Shown: one piece after another, positions 12,101 to 24,281 of the stretch
Layout of the letters: the number at the start of each line of letters is the position of its first letter
Numbering within the stretch: the stretch's first letter is position 1
Assembly (NCBI GenBank): GCA_028622995.1
Contig: JAJQJQ010000003.1
Coordinates: 806,001 to 870,000 of the forward strand
Length of the DNA: 64,000 nt
Direction: 5' to 3'
DNA from: Panagrolaimus kolymaensis
Lineage: Eukaryota; Nematoda; Chromadorea; Rhabditida; Panagrolaimidae
Position numbers and translations under genes: made by a program
The notes under the pieces: generated by a model
What the model saw: only the letters and a program-made list of their open reading frames with translations
Told to the model about the DNA's origin: nothing
Database searches by the model: none

Positions 12101-13131
12101 CACCAATAATATCGCCGTCTTCGTCGTCAATAAATTCTTCTTCTTCAACAATTTGTACTGAAAAATAAGGAGAAAAAAATGCAACAACAATAAAAAAAAG
12201 TTTATTTATTCTTTAAAAAAGCAAAGGAAAAAAACATTTTTTTATATTTGGTGGAAGAAGCGGGAATAATAATAATTGTTTAAGGTCGTCGTCGTCTGCT
12301 TCACCAAAAAAAGGAAGAGGTCCAACTACAAACAGAAGGGAAACTTTTATTTATAACTTTCGAAGTCTTTAAAATTCCAACAACAACAAAAAAATAACAC
12401 AATCACAAAAAAAAGTAAATAAGTAAGTAAGTTTTTTTTCAAACTAAAAATAGTTGTTTTTTCTAATATAAAATTATCGGTGTTGTAAAAAAACTCAGAC
12501 ATCCATCCTTAAAAGATGAGATACGACGACATAAGGCAATTTAGTGAAGTTATTTGATTAAAAAGACAATTGTATCAAGGCATGAACAAAAAAATGACAT
12601 CGTCTTCGATAAAGGGGAGACATAGTGTGTAAGATGGGTTGTGCCAATGAGCATTACTTCCGTCATTTTGAATTTTGACGACGCTTTATATGTATATGAA
12701 GAAGCATGGTTGAAAAGCAAAAGCTAGAACAATCTCAACAACCCTTCATTTTTCTTTTTTTGATTATTTACTTAAGGTTGTGGTTGTTGATATTGGTTTG
12801 CTGAAGAAGAAAGAAAAGAAGCCAATATTGTTGTTAGCTTCTATAAAAAGGGTCAGGATGCTTCTTTGCTTTGTTGTTGTATATTCGACGTCATCATCAT
12901 TAACATACATAACAAAAACATGCAATCTTTTTTTAAAGGCTATATATTAATCTTCTTTTTTACAAAAAAAAAAAGAAGAAAAAAGGAGACAAAAGAGAGA
13001 AAAAGCAAAAATGATAATAAACATTTTTTTACTTACTTGTGGGTAATGGTTGCCATGCTGGCGCAGTGGAATATGGCATTTTTATGTGATTCCAATATGC
13101 TGCTGTAATTCTCAACGGAAAACCCTTGTTT
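4835..13131 (-). CDS. Shaw: Shaw (Kv3)-type voltage-gated K+ channel locus, one T1 and two pore modules
   Basis: Tetrameric delayed-rectifier potassium channel of excitable cells. Shared exons: 9236-9011, 8941-8845 and 8756-8567 encode the T1 tetramerisation domain ([30 protein letters not shown], then [22 protein letters not shown]). Removing the 9010-8942 intron restores HYPTNVCGP. These exons end in phase 0 just before S1 (SSRYAR). Two phase-0 modules follow, each with S1-S6 and a C-terminal tail: B (8164-6515) and A (6144-4835). Upstream exons 13131-13037 and 12157-11832 fit in phase and would add ~123 N-terminal residues; that link is inferred. Predicted proteins are about 689 (B) and 652 (A) residues with the extension. 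Without it, translation could begin at the ATG at 9230 (MDSEHR), with a TTTTTAG acceptor six bases upstream. Confidence 0.85.
6515..8164 (-). CDS. Shaw module B: alternative S1-S6 and C-terminus
   Basis: Minus-strand exons 8164-8071, 7815-7546, 7481-7378, 7333-7154, 7102-6938 and 6889-6515 (395 residues). S1 ends [14 protein letters not shown]2 ([16 protein letters not shown]); S4 is [17 protein letters not shown], with a cysteine where Shaw has its first arginine of the RILRLFK run; S5 ([17 protein letters not shown]); pore [10 protein letters not shown]6 with [22 protein letters not shown]. The tail is Ser/Thr-rich and low in complexity, ending YINVKT. Intron positions differ from module A except at the GDM| boundary, so the duplication is old. 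This module lies nearest the T1 exons. Confidence 0.85.
9241..9267. repeat. (AAAT)n microsatellite
   Basis: Six to seven copies of AAAT/AATA, lying in the intron immediately upstream (minus strand) of the Shaw T1 exon; reversed it forms part of the T-rich tract before that acceptor. Confidence 0.9.
9268..11831. other. Non-coding stretch, probable large Shaw intron
   Basis: 2.6 kb of A/T homopolymer-rich sequence with scattered GACGACG-type trinucleotide clusters (for example ~10128-10140 and 11301-11312). The short open frames here are compositional and lack family matches or splice support. If the N-terminal exons belong to the Shaw gene, this is one intron. Confidence 0.5.
11832..13131 (-). 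CDS. Two upstream exons, probable N-terminal extension of the Shaw channel
   Basis: Exon 13131-13037 follows ATTTGCAG and contains an ATG at 13079 ([14 protein letters not shown]). It ends in phase 1 and joins exon 12157-11832, which begins [16 protein letters not shown]. That exon holds a nine-glycine run (about 11908-11934) and arginine/serine-rich sequence ([13 protein letters not shown]), ending SMESRKP in phase 0 at a GTAAGT donor. The next phase-0 acceptor on this strand is the T1 exon (SWMDSEHR). Codon structure, clean splice sites and frame support coding. Attachment to the Shaw gene across a 2.6-kb intron is inference; it could be a separate gene whose 3' exons I missed. Confidence 0.5.
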
Positions 13132-14861
13132 CTGCAAATGTACTAACAAGATTAGTGCGCAAAAAAGGTGTGAAAAAAAATAGCTGCTGTCGTCGTCAAT
13201 AAAGTGTTAAATGAATCAGTGGAAACAAACAAACAAGACAGAAAAAAAAACTGTTGAAATAACAAAACATAAAAATTCCAGCCAGCCAAAAACTTCTCTG
13301 CTTTATGAAACTTTTTTTAAAAACGGAAGTTATACTTCCGCACTTTAAAAAACTACCATTCTTTATTTTTTCTTAAATTTAGGCACATATCGCGTCATCA
13401 ATATAACCTCCAAATTCCCAAGTCTCAAGAGTTTGTGCAACAAAAACAAAACAAAAAAACTAAATTTTAGAATCTCAATGTTGTTTACATACTTTCATTT
13501 GGGTTGTTGTTTATTTTTTAAATTAAAAATTTAATTAGAAAGCTTTTTTGCTTAATCGAAAAGAAAGGAGTTTCATTTAAAGCGTTTCGTTAAAATTTAA
13601 ATCTTTAAAATGGAACTCATTTTTAAACGAATATTTTAGAAACCATCGCTTTTTTCAAACCACATACCATAACCATAATCATTAAACCAAGATAGGCGTT
13701 TAAAAAATGCGATGATCAAAAAGGCATGCCTCTTTTCTTTCTCTTCTTCTAAACATTTTATAGCTACTGTTGGTTGTAATCACAGTTAAGTCGATATGCT
13801 TCTTCTTGACATCATCATTAACAAAGTTCGTTAACATGATAACTTCATAATATCAATTATCTTTTTATAGAAACGAAAAAAAGTTTTTCAATGTAATATC
13901 TGATTAATACACAAGATACAAATTTTGAATGAAAAATCGTCAACGAAATTTTTTTTTTGCATTTTCAAGGCCTAAAATTGAAGGTAAATTTTTTTGATGA
14001 AAAGTTTTTGGTGTTTCAATTTAGAATTTAAATATTTTCTTTAAAAATATATTTATGCAACTATTACATTGCTTTAATAATGTTACAAGGAGTTTTGAGT
14101 ATGTATTAAATCCATGGAAAGAATGGATGAGTTTTATGTACCATATGGATTGCTCTTGAATAAATTTTCTCGAATAGGTTAAAATTTTTGTTTCATGTTG
14201 CAAAAGATAATAAAACTTTAAATAAAAACTACAACAAGGGTAATGAGTTATTGTAAATTGTTTGAAATAAAAAATCATAAATGAATTTTCTTTATTTTTT
14301 TGTTTTATAGCTTTGCTGTTATTTTGTTTGTTTGCTGTTTCTGGAAATCTTTTTATAGTAAAAGTAAATTAGGCGAAAGAAAAAAATTCACTTGTATCAA
14401 GTCAAGTGGAATGCCTTTCTTTCAAAAAATGTTAAATGTTGTCGTCGATAAATAGCAAAAAAACTGTAAAGTCTATAAATTCAGTCCCTTTTTTTCTTGC
14501 CATTTACTTTCATAGTTTTTTATTTCACCTTTATAAACGAGGTCGAAATATGTATATGAAAAACTTTTGGATTCTTTTTGTTTTGTTTATTTATGTCTAA
14601 TGCGCAAAATATGATCTCTCTCCTTTTCCATCTCCTCTATCTCATTTAATGTGAACGAGCAACAAAAACGTTGATAGCTTATATTCGTTTTGTTCGCTAG
14701 TTTGCGTCAAATGGCGATGGCGGTTTTACATTACATTTATATATAATAAACAATCACCAATCAAATCAAGTCAAAAAGATATTGAAGAATTTCGCCACAT
14801 TTTTCTGTCATTGAAGGAAAGCAAACTTTGGTGGTGGAAAATTTGAGTCATTGCTTTTTTG
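13132..14861. other. Divergent intergenic region between Shaw and Cys-loop receptor
   Basis: About 1.7 kb between two divergently transcribed neuronal-type genes; it should carry the promoters of both. It is AT-rich with poly-A/T runs and one GTCGTCGTC cluster near 13190. No RNA gene or repeat recognised. Confidence 0.5.
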
Positions 14862-16558
14862 ATGCCAAAACAAAAAATGTCGAAACTTTTAGTTTCATTG
14901 ACTTTAATATTCTTATTTTTTCCCATTTCTTTAATTAATGGACAATATAGTATCAATGATCTCGCTGAAGATAATCCTGATGGTTTGCCTTTCTTTCTTC
15001 CATAACTTACTAAAGCTTAACATTGTTTTTTAGAAATAATAAATAAAACTTATGCGGAAGAACAAACAGATTTACAAAATTTCATTTTTAAAAGTTACAA
15101 TCGTCGTGCTCGACCTTTGAAGAATCAATCCCTTCCAATTACAGTAGAAGCATATATTTATTTGATGCATTTTAGCGTTGATGAAGCTCAACAAACTTTA
15201 ACTTTGAATGGTCATATTTATTTAGTGGGTTTATGGTAAACAAAGTTTTTAAAAGTTTTTTGAATTTTTTTAGAGTTGGATTGATGAAGTAGCTGTTTGG
15301 GATCCAAGTAAATTTAATAACATTAAATATACCATTGCTAAACAATGGGAACTTTGGCAGCCTGATCTTAAAGTTGCTAATAGGTAACTCACTTTTTTCA
15401 CTTTGTTGTTTTTTGTTTTAAAAATCATTTATTTATGTTAGTGTCTCGGGTGTTAATCAATTCTTTGAAATTTCTCGTCGCTCTCATGCCACACTTGAAT
15501 CATTGTCTCCAACAGCAACCAAAATTCAAACTTATCCCACATTTTACATGAAAATCGGGTGTCATTTTGATTATTCTGAATATCCATACGATACTCAAAA
15601 ATGCGCTCTTCGCCTTTATCCAGCTGCAAGGATGAATGAAGTCATTTTAAAAGTTTATTATGATCTTCCACCAAGTGTTTTATTAGGTTGGGGTGAAGAA
15701 TCAGATTTAAAGCACATTGGAGAATGGAATCTTCTTTTTGCTGAAAATAATATTACATATTTTCGCAAAAGAAAGTTTTCTAATGAACGTCCACCAAATG
15801 CTTTTGAAGCTTCAAGAACATGGTAAGTTTTTTTATTGAAGCTTAAAGTTTTCGGTTACGGTAATCGAAATTTTCTCATTTTTAAGGACCATTTTTATGG
15901 TTTACATAACAATCAAGCGTCGTGTGGCACTTTTTTGGATAACTATGGGTATTCCAGCAATTATTTCCTCCCTTTTTAATATCCTTACATTTTTGTTTGA
16001 AAAACCTGAGCATGCAATTATGGCAACCATTGGAAATATTTTCTTTCAAATTGTTTTTTTGCAAGATTTCATTCGACTTTTACCTCCTGCAGTTGGAAAT
16101 GCTCCACCAATAGGTAAGAACTTCCATTTTTTATAAAGTGATCAGTGATGTTTGATTTTTCCAAAAATATTTTTTTAGCCCGGTTCGCTAATGCATTATT
16201 AATTATGACTATTATTGCAATGTTATTTCACCTTATCATAAAAAGACTTAAAAATAATCAATCAAAATTACCTTTACAATATTCCCGTTATATGTTAAAT
16301 ACATTTGAATCAATTAAAAATCGAGGGGAAGGAAATGGAAATGAAAAAATGTTAAATAACACAGAAGCAAATGGGGAAGAAGAAGGAAACAATGCAAGTG
16401 GCAGCAGCAGTAATCTTGAAGCAATGAATGAATTTCCATCTCCTGAAGAAGACCCACCAAGTGAAAAAGTTTTTTCCATGCATTTCATCATTCGATGTGT
16501 CTTATTTGTCATTTATACTTTATTAACACTTTTCTTTTATTTTCTTTATTTAGTTTAA
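14862..16558 (+). CDS. Divergent Cys-loop ligand-gated ion channel subunit
   Basis: Pentameric receptor subunit of the plasma membrane. Exons 14862-14982, 15034-15224, 15274-15383, 15442-15822, 15887-16113 and 16179-16558 give 469 residues, the normal family size. A signal peptide comes first (LLVSLTLIFLFFPISLING), then SWIDEVAVWDP (loop D/A region), then the Cys-loop CHFDYSEYPYDTQKC with exactly 13 residues between cysteines. M1 is FWITMGIPAIISSLFNIL, M2-M3 are centred on the PPAVGNAPPI linker, the loop between M3 and M4 is acidic and Ser-rich, and M4 is at the C-terminus. Loop C has no adjacent cysteine pair, so it is not an acetylcholine-type alpha subunit. Ligand and ion selectivity cannot be told. 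A second ATG at 14877 is an equally good start. Confidence 0.85.
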
Positions 16559-16811
16559 AAAACAAAGCACTTTCAAAGTTTAATAACAAACATTTATAAA
16601 AACTCAATTGTATTTTTTTTCAAAGATAAATTTAAGGTAATTTTTTTTAAAAATAAATAATGCATTTCAAAAGAATGATACAACAATTTTACGATTTTTG
16701 TTTTGTTTTTAGTGACTGGATTATTATTATGGAGGGAAAGAGATTATGCAAAAATTCACAGAATACAAAAAAAGCTATAGTTAGTTAGTCTATTTTTTTA
16801 TTAATAGTTTT

Positions 16812-18143
<1,332 letters not shown>

Positions 18144-19744
18144 TTTTTTCTTTAGTTTATAAAAAAAATTTATTTAGCAAAATACAAGCCGCAAAAAAAC
18201 AGAAAGGAAATGATTTTTTTGTAATAAAGATTGACGACTATCAGTGTGTTTCAAATAAAGACATCATCTTTTATACCCATTCCGATCTGATATTATGATA
18301 GGAACAAGATCAGTGATGTCAAGGCGGAGCTTTTATTCTTCAGATTGACGATGTATGTAATAATATTTTTTGTTTCAATGTTAAAATGAAAAAAAAGGAA
18401 CTGGCTGGGAATCAACATCTCGGGGATAGGGTCACGTGGTGGCGGATGCATACTAAAAGAAGAGCAAAGATGCATGCCTGCCATGATTTTGTCGACGAAA
18501 TTGGTTATTTTCAAAACGTGATAAAACTTGCATCATTCTCATCATTGATGTCTGTGTTTTTGAGAGTTTGTTACTAAAAAAATTAGTTTCGTGTCTTTTT
18601 TTGTTCGTCGTTGAAACCATGATACATTTCAATACCTATTTTTATTTTTTTAAACCACTATCATAAATGATGATAAATAATTTTCATATGTTAAAGTTAT
18701 TCTCACGATACACGTTTTTCGTTTCGATGTTGTTCCATCGTCTTTTTTTTCTTCAATGTTTTTGTTATTACACCTTTAAAATCTATGTGTGTGTTTCTAT
18801 CATCATGAACAAAAAATAATGGTCGTGGTAGTGATGATGATCATTTCTTAGAAAATGAAACGATTAAAGATCATCTTCAGCATGGTGAAAAAAAAGAAAG
18901 ATTTGCATCTTTGCCTCTGTTTTGTGGTTAATTGTAATTTCATGTGATTTTCTATGATAGGATCAACTCTTCCATTTAGACTATCTTCTTCTTCCGTGAT
19001 GATGTCTTTTTTTAGTTTGTCTTTGAAATATCTTTTTTTGTGATTTACCCTTTCAATGACAAATTCAAAATTTGCTAATGTTTCATTTCAATGAAACCCA
19101 TGAAAAAAAAAGTAAAGCAATAAACGATGAATTTTGTTTGCAAAAAATGTTTGTGTGTTTTTTCCAGCAAAAAATGAAGCAATTTAATTTTTATTTATGT
19201 AACATATATGTTTTATAAAAAAAAGAAGAGAGAGAGGCTCGACACGTTTGAACACACTTGGTACCGTACACATTTCCATATCATTTTTTTGATTTTGACA
19301 GCGATAATTTTTTTATTTATTTACGCGCACAGAGAGAGATTGGGCTTTTAGCATTATTAGAAATATGAAAAGTAAAAATATTAAATTAATTTAGAAGATA
19401 TAAAAAAGATTCCACCATGTGCCACCGAATAATTGAAAGACAAAAAAACAGAAAAAAAAGATTTTTTTAGCGAAAAAATCACAGGGATTTCTACCGCTTC
19501 AAAAAAATTATATGTATGTTTAAGTGGACTCTCTCACACGGGTCAAAAAAATATTAAAAAGAGGCTTAAAAAAATAATGTCCACCACCTAAATACAAACA
19601 AAAATATAAAAAATCTTTATATAATTTTTTTGTAATTTTTTGCTTTAAAAAATAATAATACCATCGTCGAAAAAAGTGAGGAAAGCAAAAAAAATTTTGT
19701 CGATACAATTTGATTGAGTTTGTTTGTTCGTATTTATTTTTTTC
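18144..19744. other. Intergenic, upstream of hpd
   Basis: 1.6 kb without supported genes. It contains the hpd promoter and the 3' region of the small membrane protein gene. Open frames of 60-80 codons are AT-composition artefacts. Nothing structured was recognised beyond homopolymer runs. Confidence 0.5.
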
Positions 19745-20124
19745 TTAATTGCGACGACAGAAAAGGCATCGAAGGATTCCTAATACGAATGAAGCAATAA
19801 AAAGAATTCCCAAAATAACCAATGCAACAATGGCCCAATTTTGAAGATGGAAGCAGCATTCATTGTTAAGATTTCCACAACATTTGTAATGCCATGCAAA
19901 GCCACTGGCAGGACATTCAGTACCTGCTAAAGGCACTGGACACCATTTGGTACCAGACTAAAAAATTTATTAAGCTTTTTAATAAAATTAATGAAATTTA
20001 TCAAAGTTCAAACCTCTAATCTCGTGGCTTCATCAAATTTATCCTGAACTTTATCTTGAATTTCTTCAGTATTTGAAAGTGCAATAATTATGAATGTAAG
20101 GGCGATGGAAAAAGATGAAAGCAT
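19745..20124 (-). CDS. Small cysteine-rich single-pass membrane protein, unknown function
   Basis: Two exons, 20124-20014 and 19957-19745, encode 107 residues. A signal peptide (SFSIALTFIIIALS) is followed by a short charged helix (EIQDKVQDKFDEATRL). Then comes a compact cysteine-rich segment with KWCP, TECPASGF, YKCCGNLNNECCFH, and a strong transmembrane helix (IVALVILGILFIASFVLGIL) ending LRCLFCRRN. Topology is most likely type I with a nine-residue basic tail. TTTTTTCCAG lies 12 bases before the ATG, a plausible trans-splice acceptor. I do not recognise the family; the six or more ectodomain cysteines suggest disulfides. Coding is supported by clean GT-AG joining and domain logic, not by a known homologue. 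Confidence 0.75.
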
Positions 20125-23114
20125 TCTATTTAAAAGCTGGAAAAAATGCCTATTTAAAAAAAATATTAAATATGAGCACAAATATTTTTTTAAAGAGTAA
20201 CTCGAAAAAAATAAATAAAATAAACACGTCTCTGACACGCTCCACGTTCATCAATAATTTGAGTGAAAAGTTTCATAGACCGGAAAAAAATATGCATTTG
20301 CGCAAATTGAGCAAGTGAGAATCATCAACTTTTTACCTTCCTTCTCAAATACGTATATGCGCGATAATTGCCTAAAGAGGAGAAGTGAAAATGATTTTAA
20401 AGATGTAATAACAACCTTTTTTACACGAGTCATTGTCAACTTTATTTTTCTTGATGATTTTCCCCCCTCTATTTATTTCTCAATGCCGACGCCCTGTCCC
20501 AAGGTCGAGGTGATGAGGCCGGATTAAAAAGTAAAAAAAATACGTGAACGGCTTTGAAAAAAAAAGAATGTGAGTAATAAATATTTTGATTGTGAAAGAA
20601 TGAAATACTCGTTTTTTAGTTTTATTTTTTGAATGGCTCCACTAAAAGGTAAAAGCTTTTTTTAAAAATAAAAAAATATAAATAAAAGACGGATATGAAG
20701 AAATATGGAAGGAGGACGACAAAGGTGACAAACTATGAATGAGTTTAAAAACTTTCTTCACCTCCTCACGGATTTTTATTTATGTTTTTTTTTTGATGTA
20801 AAAGAAGGAAGAAAAAAGCCAATGGCGTTGCCGTGACAACAACAAAAAAACTTTACGCAAAGTTTTTTTCCTCAAAAAAGTCAAGCCTTTTTTAAACAAA
20901 ACTTTTTATAGCGTTCTTTAGCAGCTTCTTTAATTAGAAAAATGAAGAGAATATGAAAATGGCATAACATGTTCAAGTAGCAAGCAAGCAAGTACGCAGT
21001 TGTGGCAATTAAAACAACACAATTTTTTTGGTTTATTCTTCGACGATGAAACCTGTTTATGGATTTGTTGGTTGCGCAGCCCAGCCCATCCAGTAGCAGC
21101 TTTTTTCAAATATTAACCCAAATCTTGCATAATTAATTACAATTTAATTGAGGCTAAAGTGGGAGAGAAACGAGGAATAAAAAAAAGAAAGCAATTATGA
21201 AAAATCGAACCAAACGAATATGAACGAAGAAACCGAAAAAAAAGGTTTAAATAAAAATGAAACAAAAAAAGAAATCTAACACCGCGGCTGCTGATGTTGT
21301 TGTAAAAATGCCGTAATCAAGGACGAAGACGATGCTAAAAGATTTATATTTTTTATATATTCATTCCGAAAGTAAAGCTATCAATAATCTAAAATCTCAA
21401 ATTACGAGATTGACTAAAAATAAGTTAAACATTTGTTTCGCTCAATGTGTCTCTTCTGCGTGTTTTTTTACTCAAAAGACAATCAACAATCAGTCAAGTT
21501 AAAGTTATTCAGTCAATCGGCCTTGACATCTAGCGCCTTTCAAACAAAGAAAAAAAAACTTTTTTTTATTCTCAAGACGGCAGACTTTTTTTCTTTTTTA
21601 TTTTATATAAGAAAAAGTTCTTCGATGAAAAAAAAGCAAATAGTTAATTAACAAATTTTGTCTATTTGAATTTAAGTTTTTTCCAGACAAACTTTTTTAC
21701 TTTTGAGCACTAAATTTAGAAAGAATAAAACAGAGGAAAGTAATGTTTCATTCTTTGATAGAAAAAAAGAACTAAAGGTTTTAAAATAGATGCATGTTTT
21801 TCGAAAACTATTTAAATATTAATAAATGAATGGAAAAAAAGTAAAAATAATAAACAAATCCGGCTTAACTTTTTGCCCTTTTGTTGATCGCCTTTCAACT
21901 TCATAAAAATGTGTTTAACATTAAGCAAGAAGATTACCACTATTTTTAGTAATTTTTTGTTAAGCCCAACCACGTCGGTAGCCTCAAGTAATATCATGTC
22001 AAGGAAAGAGATAGTAACAAGCATCTGTATTGATACATGAGATAAACTAACAACTAGAACATGCTCAGGATTGAAAATGAGGATTAAATATAGGCGCAAA
22101 AAAATACTAAAAGGAAAACAAAAAAAAAATCTACACCTGATCAAAAAAAATCTCTCTCACACATCAATGCATTTTATGATAGAAAAAAATGAGGATAAAC
22201 AGATTTAACAAACAAATAAATATATAATATTTTTTTTCATCCTTGATGTGTGTGTAAATATTGTCAATGTGAAATAAAAAATTATGAAAGAAAAAATAGT
22301 TGTATCGCGCAAAAATCTAAATATGTTTTTCTGACTAATAGCAAAATAAATGACCAAAAATACTCTACGAAAAAAGTGATTGATTTTCTTTGTTAAAAAA
22401 TACTTGTCCCATAAATTTTACTTTAAGGTGAAAAAAAAGTTTTTCTTTAAACTTTGACACTCTTTTTAAAACTCTAAGAAAGAAACAGGGATGTCAGAAA
22501 TTCAGAAATCTTTATTTTGCCATTGCTGACGACGACAGTATGAAAGAACTAACAACAAAGGAAAAAATCCAACAAAGTCTTTAAAAGAAACTAAAAAACT
22601 CGGTATAAAAAAAACACCAGCAACAACAAAAAGTATTATTTACGCGTTTGAAGCAAGAAAGAAAAGCAAAAAAAAAAAGCAGAAGACGAAGACGAAGAAA
22701 AAAAAATGATTGCTAGACGCGTGGAAAAAAAACAACATAGTGTCAACTTCCAGAAGTAGAAGAAGAAAACAAAAAAAATAACGGAAAGAAGAAACATCTT
22801 TTTTTCCAGGCGTTTTTGAAACACCATCCAAAAACGAGGGCGCCATAAAGAAAACTGACGACGACTACTTTAACAATGTCAAAAATGACCATTTTCGTCT
22901 CAAAGTAAAAAAAATGTTGCTATGTTTTATTTTTCCATTTTCTTTTTTTCATTTTTCTTGCAATTTGACGACGACAATCTCCGCTTTGAAAAAAAGTTTC
23001 TTCTGTTGAGTTAAATGTTTAAAAAGTAAATTGTGGCACCAAATACAACTAAACAACTTTTTTTTTGTTTCTTTTCTTAAAATAGAAAATAAAAATAAAG
23101 GTTGCAGTTATAGC
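20125..23114. other. Intergenic stretch without recognised genes
   Basis: Homopolymer-rich sequence on both strands. The longest open frame (minus 22144-21812, 110 codons) is hydrophobic/Phe-rich from AT bias and has no splice or family support. GACGACGAC clusters lie at 22527, 22856 and 22966. Confidence 0.5.
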
Positions 23115-23117
23115 TTA

Positions 23118-23468
23118 CAAGGGAACCACCAGACATGTAAGTTCGATTTCGATATTTTGTTTCGGTAGAAAATTAATTTAGCACTTTTTAAGACATGTGG
23201 CAAAATCTTAGCGGCGAATGGGATATGAGAAAAAAGTTATGACTCCTCGAATATTCTAATTTTTGACGCTTTTCTTTATCAGTTGCTAAAGCTCTTCCTT
23301 ATTTGTTGTGAGTATGGTGTAGGCGAGAAAGGCGGAATGGCCATGCGATGGAAGTCGTAGGTTCGAATCCGCCTTGTTATTTTTCGTTTTTTTACCCTTA
23401 TTTAATCATGTTTTGCCGCTTTTTATGTTAAATATTAATGAAAGTTTTTGTTTTTTAAACATTTTTTT
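23118..23468 (+). repeat. Left inverted-repeat arm
   Basis: Runs from CAAGGGAACC to the T-rich tract after AAATATTAATGAAAG and mirrors 23930-24278. It contains a tRNA-like 47-mer. Confidence 0.85.
23329..23375 (+). other. tRNA-like motif with pol III B box (left arm)
   Basis: AAGGCGG at the 5' end pairs perfectly with CCGCCTT at the 3' end (7 bp, like an acceptor stem). Just inside the 3' half is GGTTCGAATCC, a perfect B-box/T-loop. In between CCAT-GCG-ATGG can form a small hairpin. At 47 nt it is too short for a normal tRNA. An A-box-like TAGGCGAG lies just upstream, so a longer degenerate tRNA-Ser-like ancestor is possible. Probably a tRNA-derived piece captured by the element, not a working tRNA. 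Confidence 0.5.
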
Positions 23469-23929
23469 ATGTTTTTTGTCATATTGCTTTGCTTTACCTT
23501 CAAACGAGTAAGGGGATTTTGATAATTAAAGTTGGTTTTTTTATTTTATATAAAAGGGTCAAAAAAAGAAAAACGCTTTAAAATATAAAAGTATTAATCA
23601 ATATTTTGTAAAATTACTTTTAAAAAATTAATAAAATACTATAAAAATAAACATACTTTCATAAAGAGACATTTTAATATGGAAATTTGTTTTTTTTCGA
23701 AGAAAAGATGTCCAAAGTTGTCGATTATCGATTAATCGGGCGATTATTCAACAGCTCTGGTTGTATCGTCAATGAGCAATTTTTATCAGCATTAACAAAA
23801 ATTCCCACCCATCCTTAAAGGGTATCCTCCAAATTTTTAGAACTTGGGCGCGAAAAAAAAAACAAAGAAAATTTAAATAAAGATTTGCAAGTGAAAATTG
23901 AAAATGCAACGTTTATTCTGGAATTATGA

Positions 23930-24278
23930 AAAAATGTTTAAAAAAAAAAAACTTTCATTAATATTTAACATAAAAAGCGGCAAAACATGATTAAATAAGG
24001 GTAAAAAAACGAAAAATAACAAGGCGGATTCGAACCTACGACTTCCATCGCATGGCCATTCCGCCTTTCTCGCCTACACCATACTCACAACAAATAAGGA
24101 AGAGCTTTAGCAACTGATAAAGAAAAGCGTCAAAAATTAGAATATTCGAGGAGTCATAACTTTTTTCTCATATCCCATTCGCCGCTAAGATTTTGCCACA
24201 TGTCTTAAAAAGTGCTAAATTAATTTTCTACCGAAACAAAATATCGAAATCGAACTTACATGTCTGGTGGTTCCCTTG
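23930..24278 (-). repeat. Right inverted-repeat arm
   Basis: Reverse complement of the left arm; ends GGTTCCCTTG next to the TTA duplication. Confidence 0.85.
24021..24067 (-). other. tRNA-like motif (right arm copy)
   Basis: Exact reverse-complement copy of the motif at 23329-23375, on the minus strand. Confidence 0.5.
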
Positions 24279-24281
24279 TTA

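Larger units (their letters stand above)
23118..24278. mobile_element. Foldback (MITE-like) element with ~350-bp terminal inverted repeats
   Basis: The left arm (23118 to about 23468) and right arm (about 23930 to 24278) read as identical in reverse complement by eye, apart from length or base changes in the innermost A/T run. The termini are CAAGGGAACCACC and GGTGGTTCCCTTG. The element is flanked on both sides by TTA (23115-23117 and 24279-24281), a 3-bp target duplication of the kind made by PIF/Harbinger transposases (family knowledge). The ~460-bp centre has no transposase frame, so it would be non-autonomous. Near-identity of the arms implies recent insertion or gene conversion. Confidence 0.85.

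Noticed and set aside
21812..22144. 110-codon minus-strand open frame
   Set aside because: Phe/Leu/Ile-rich from AT bias, no domain, no splice context, no family resemblance.
23329..23375. Functional tRNA gene
   Set aside because: Only 47 nt, no recognisable anticodon arm; kept as a tRNA-like motif.
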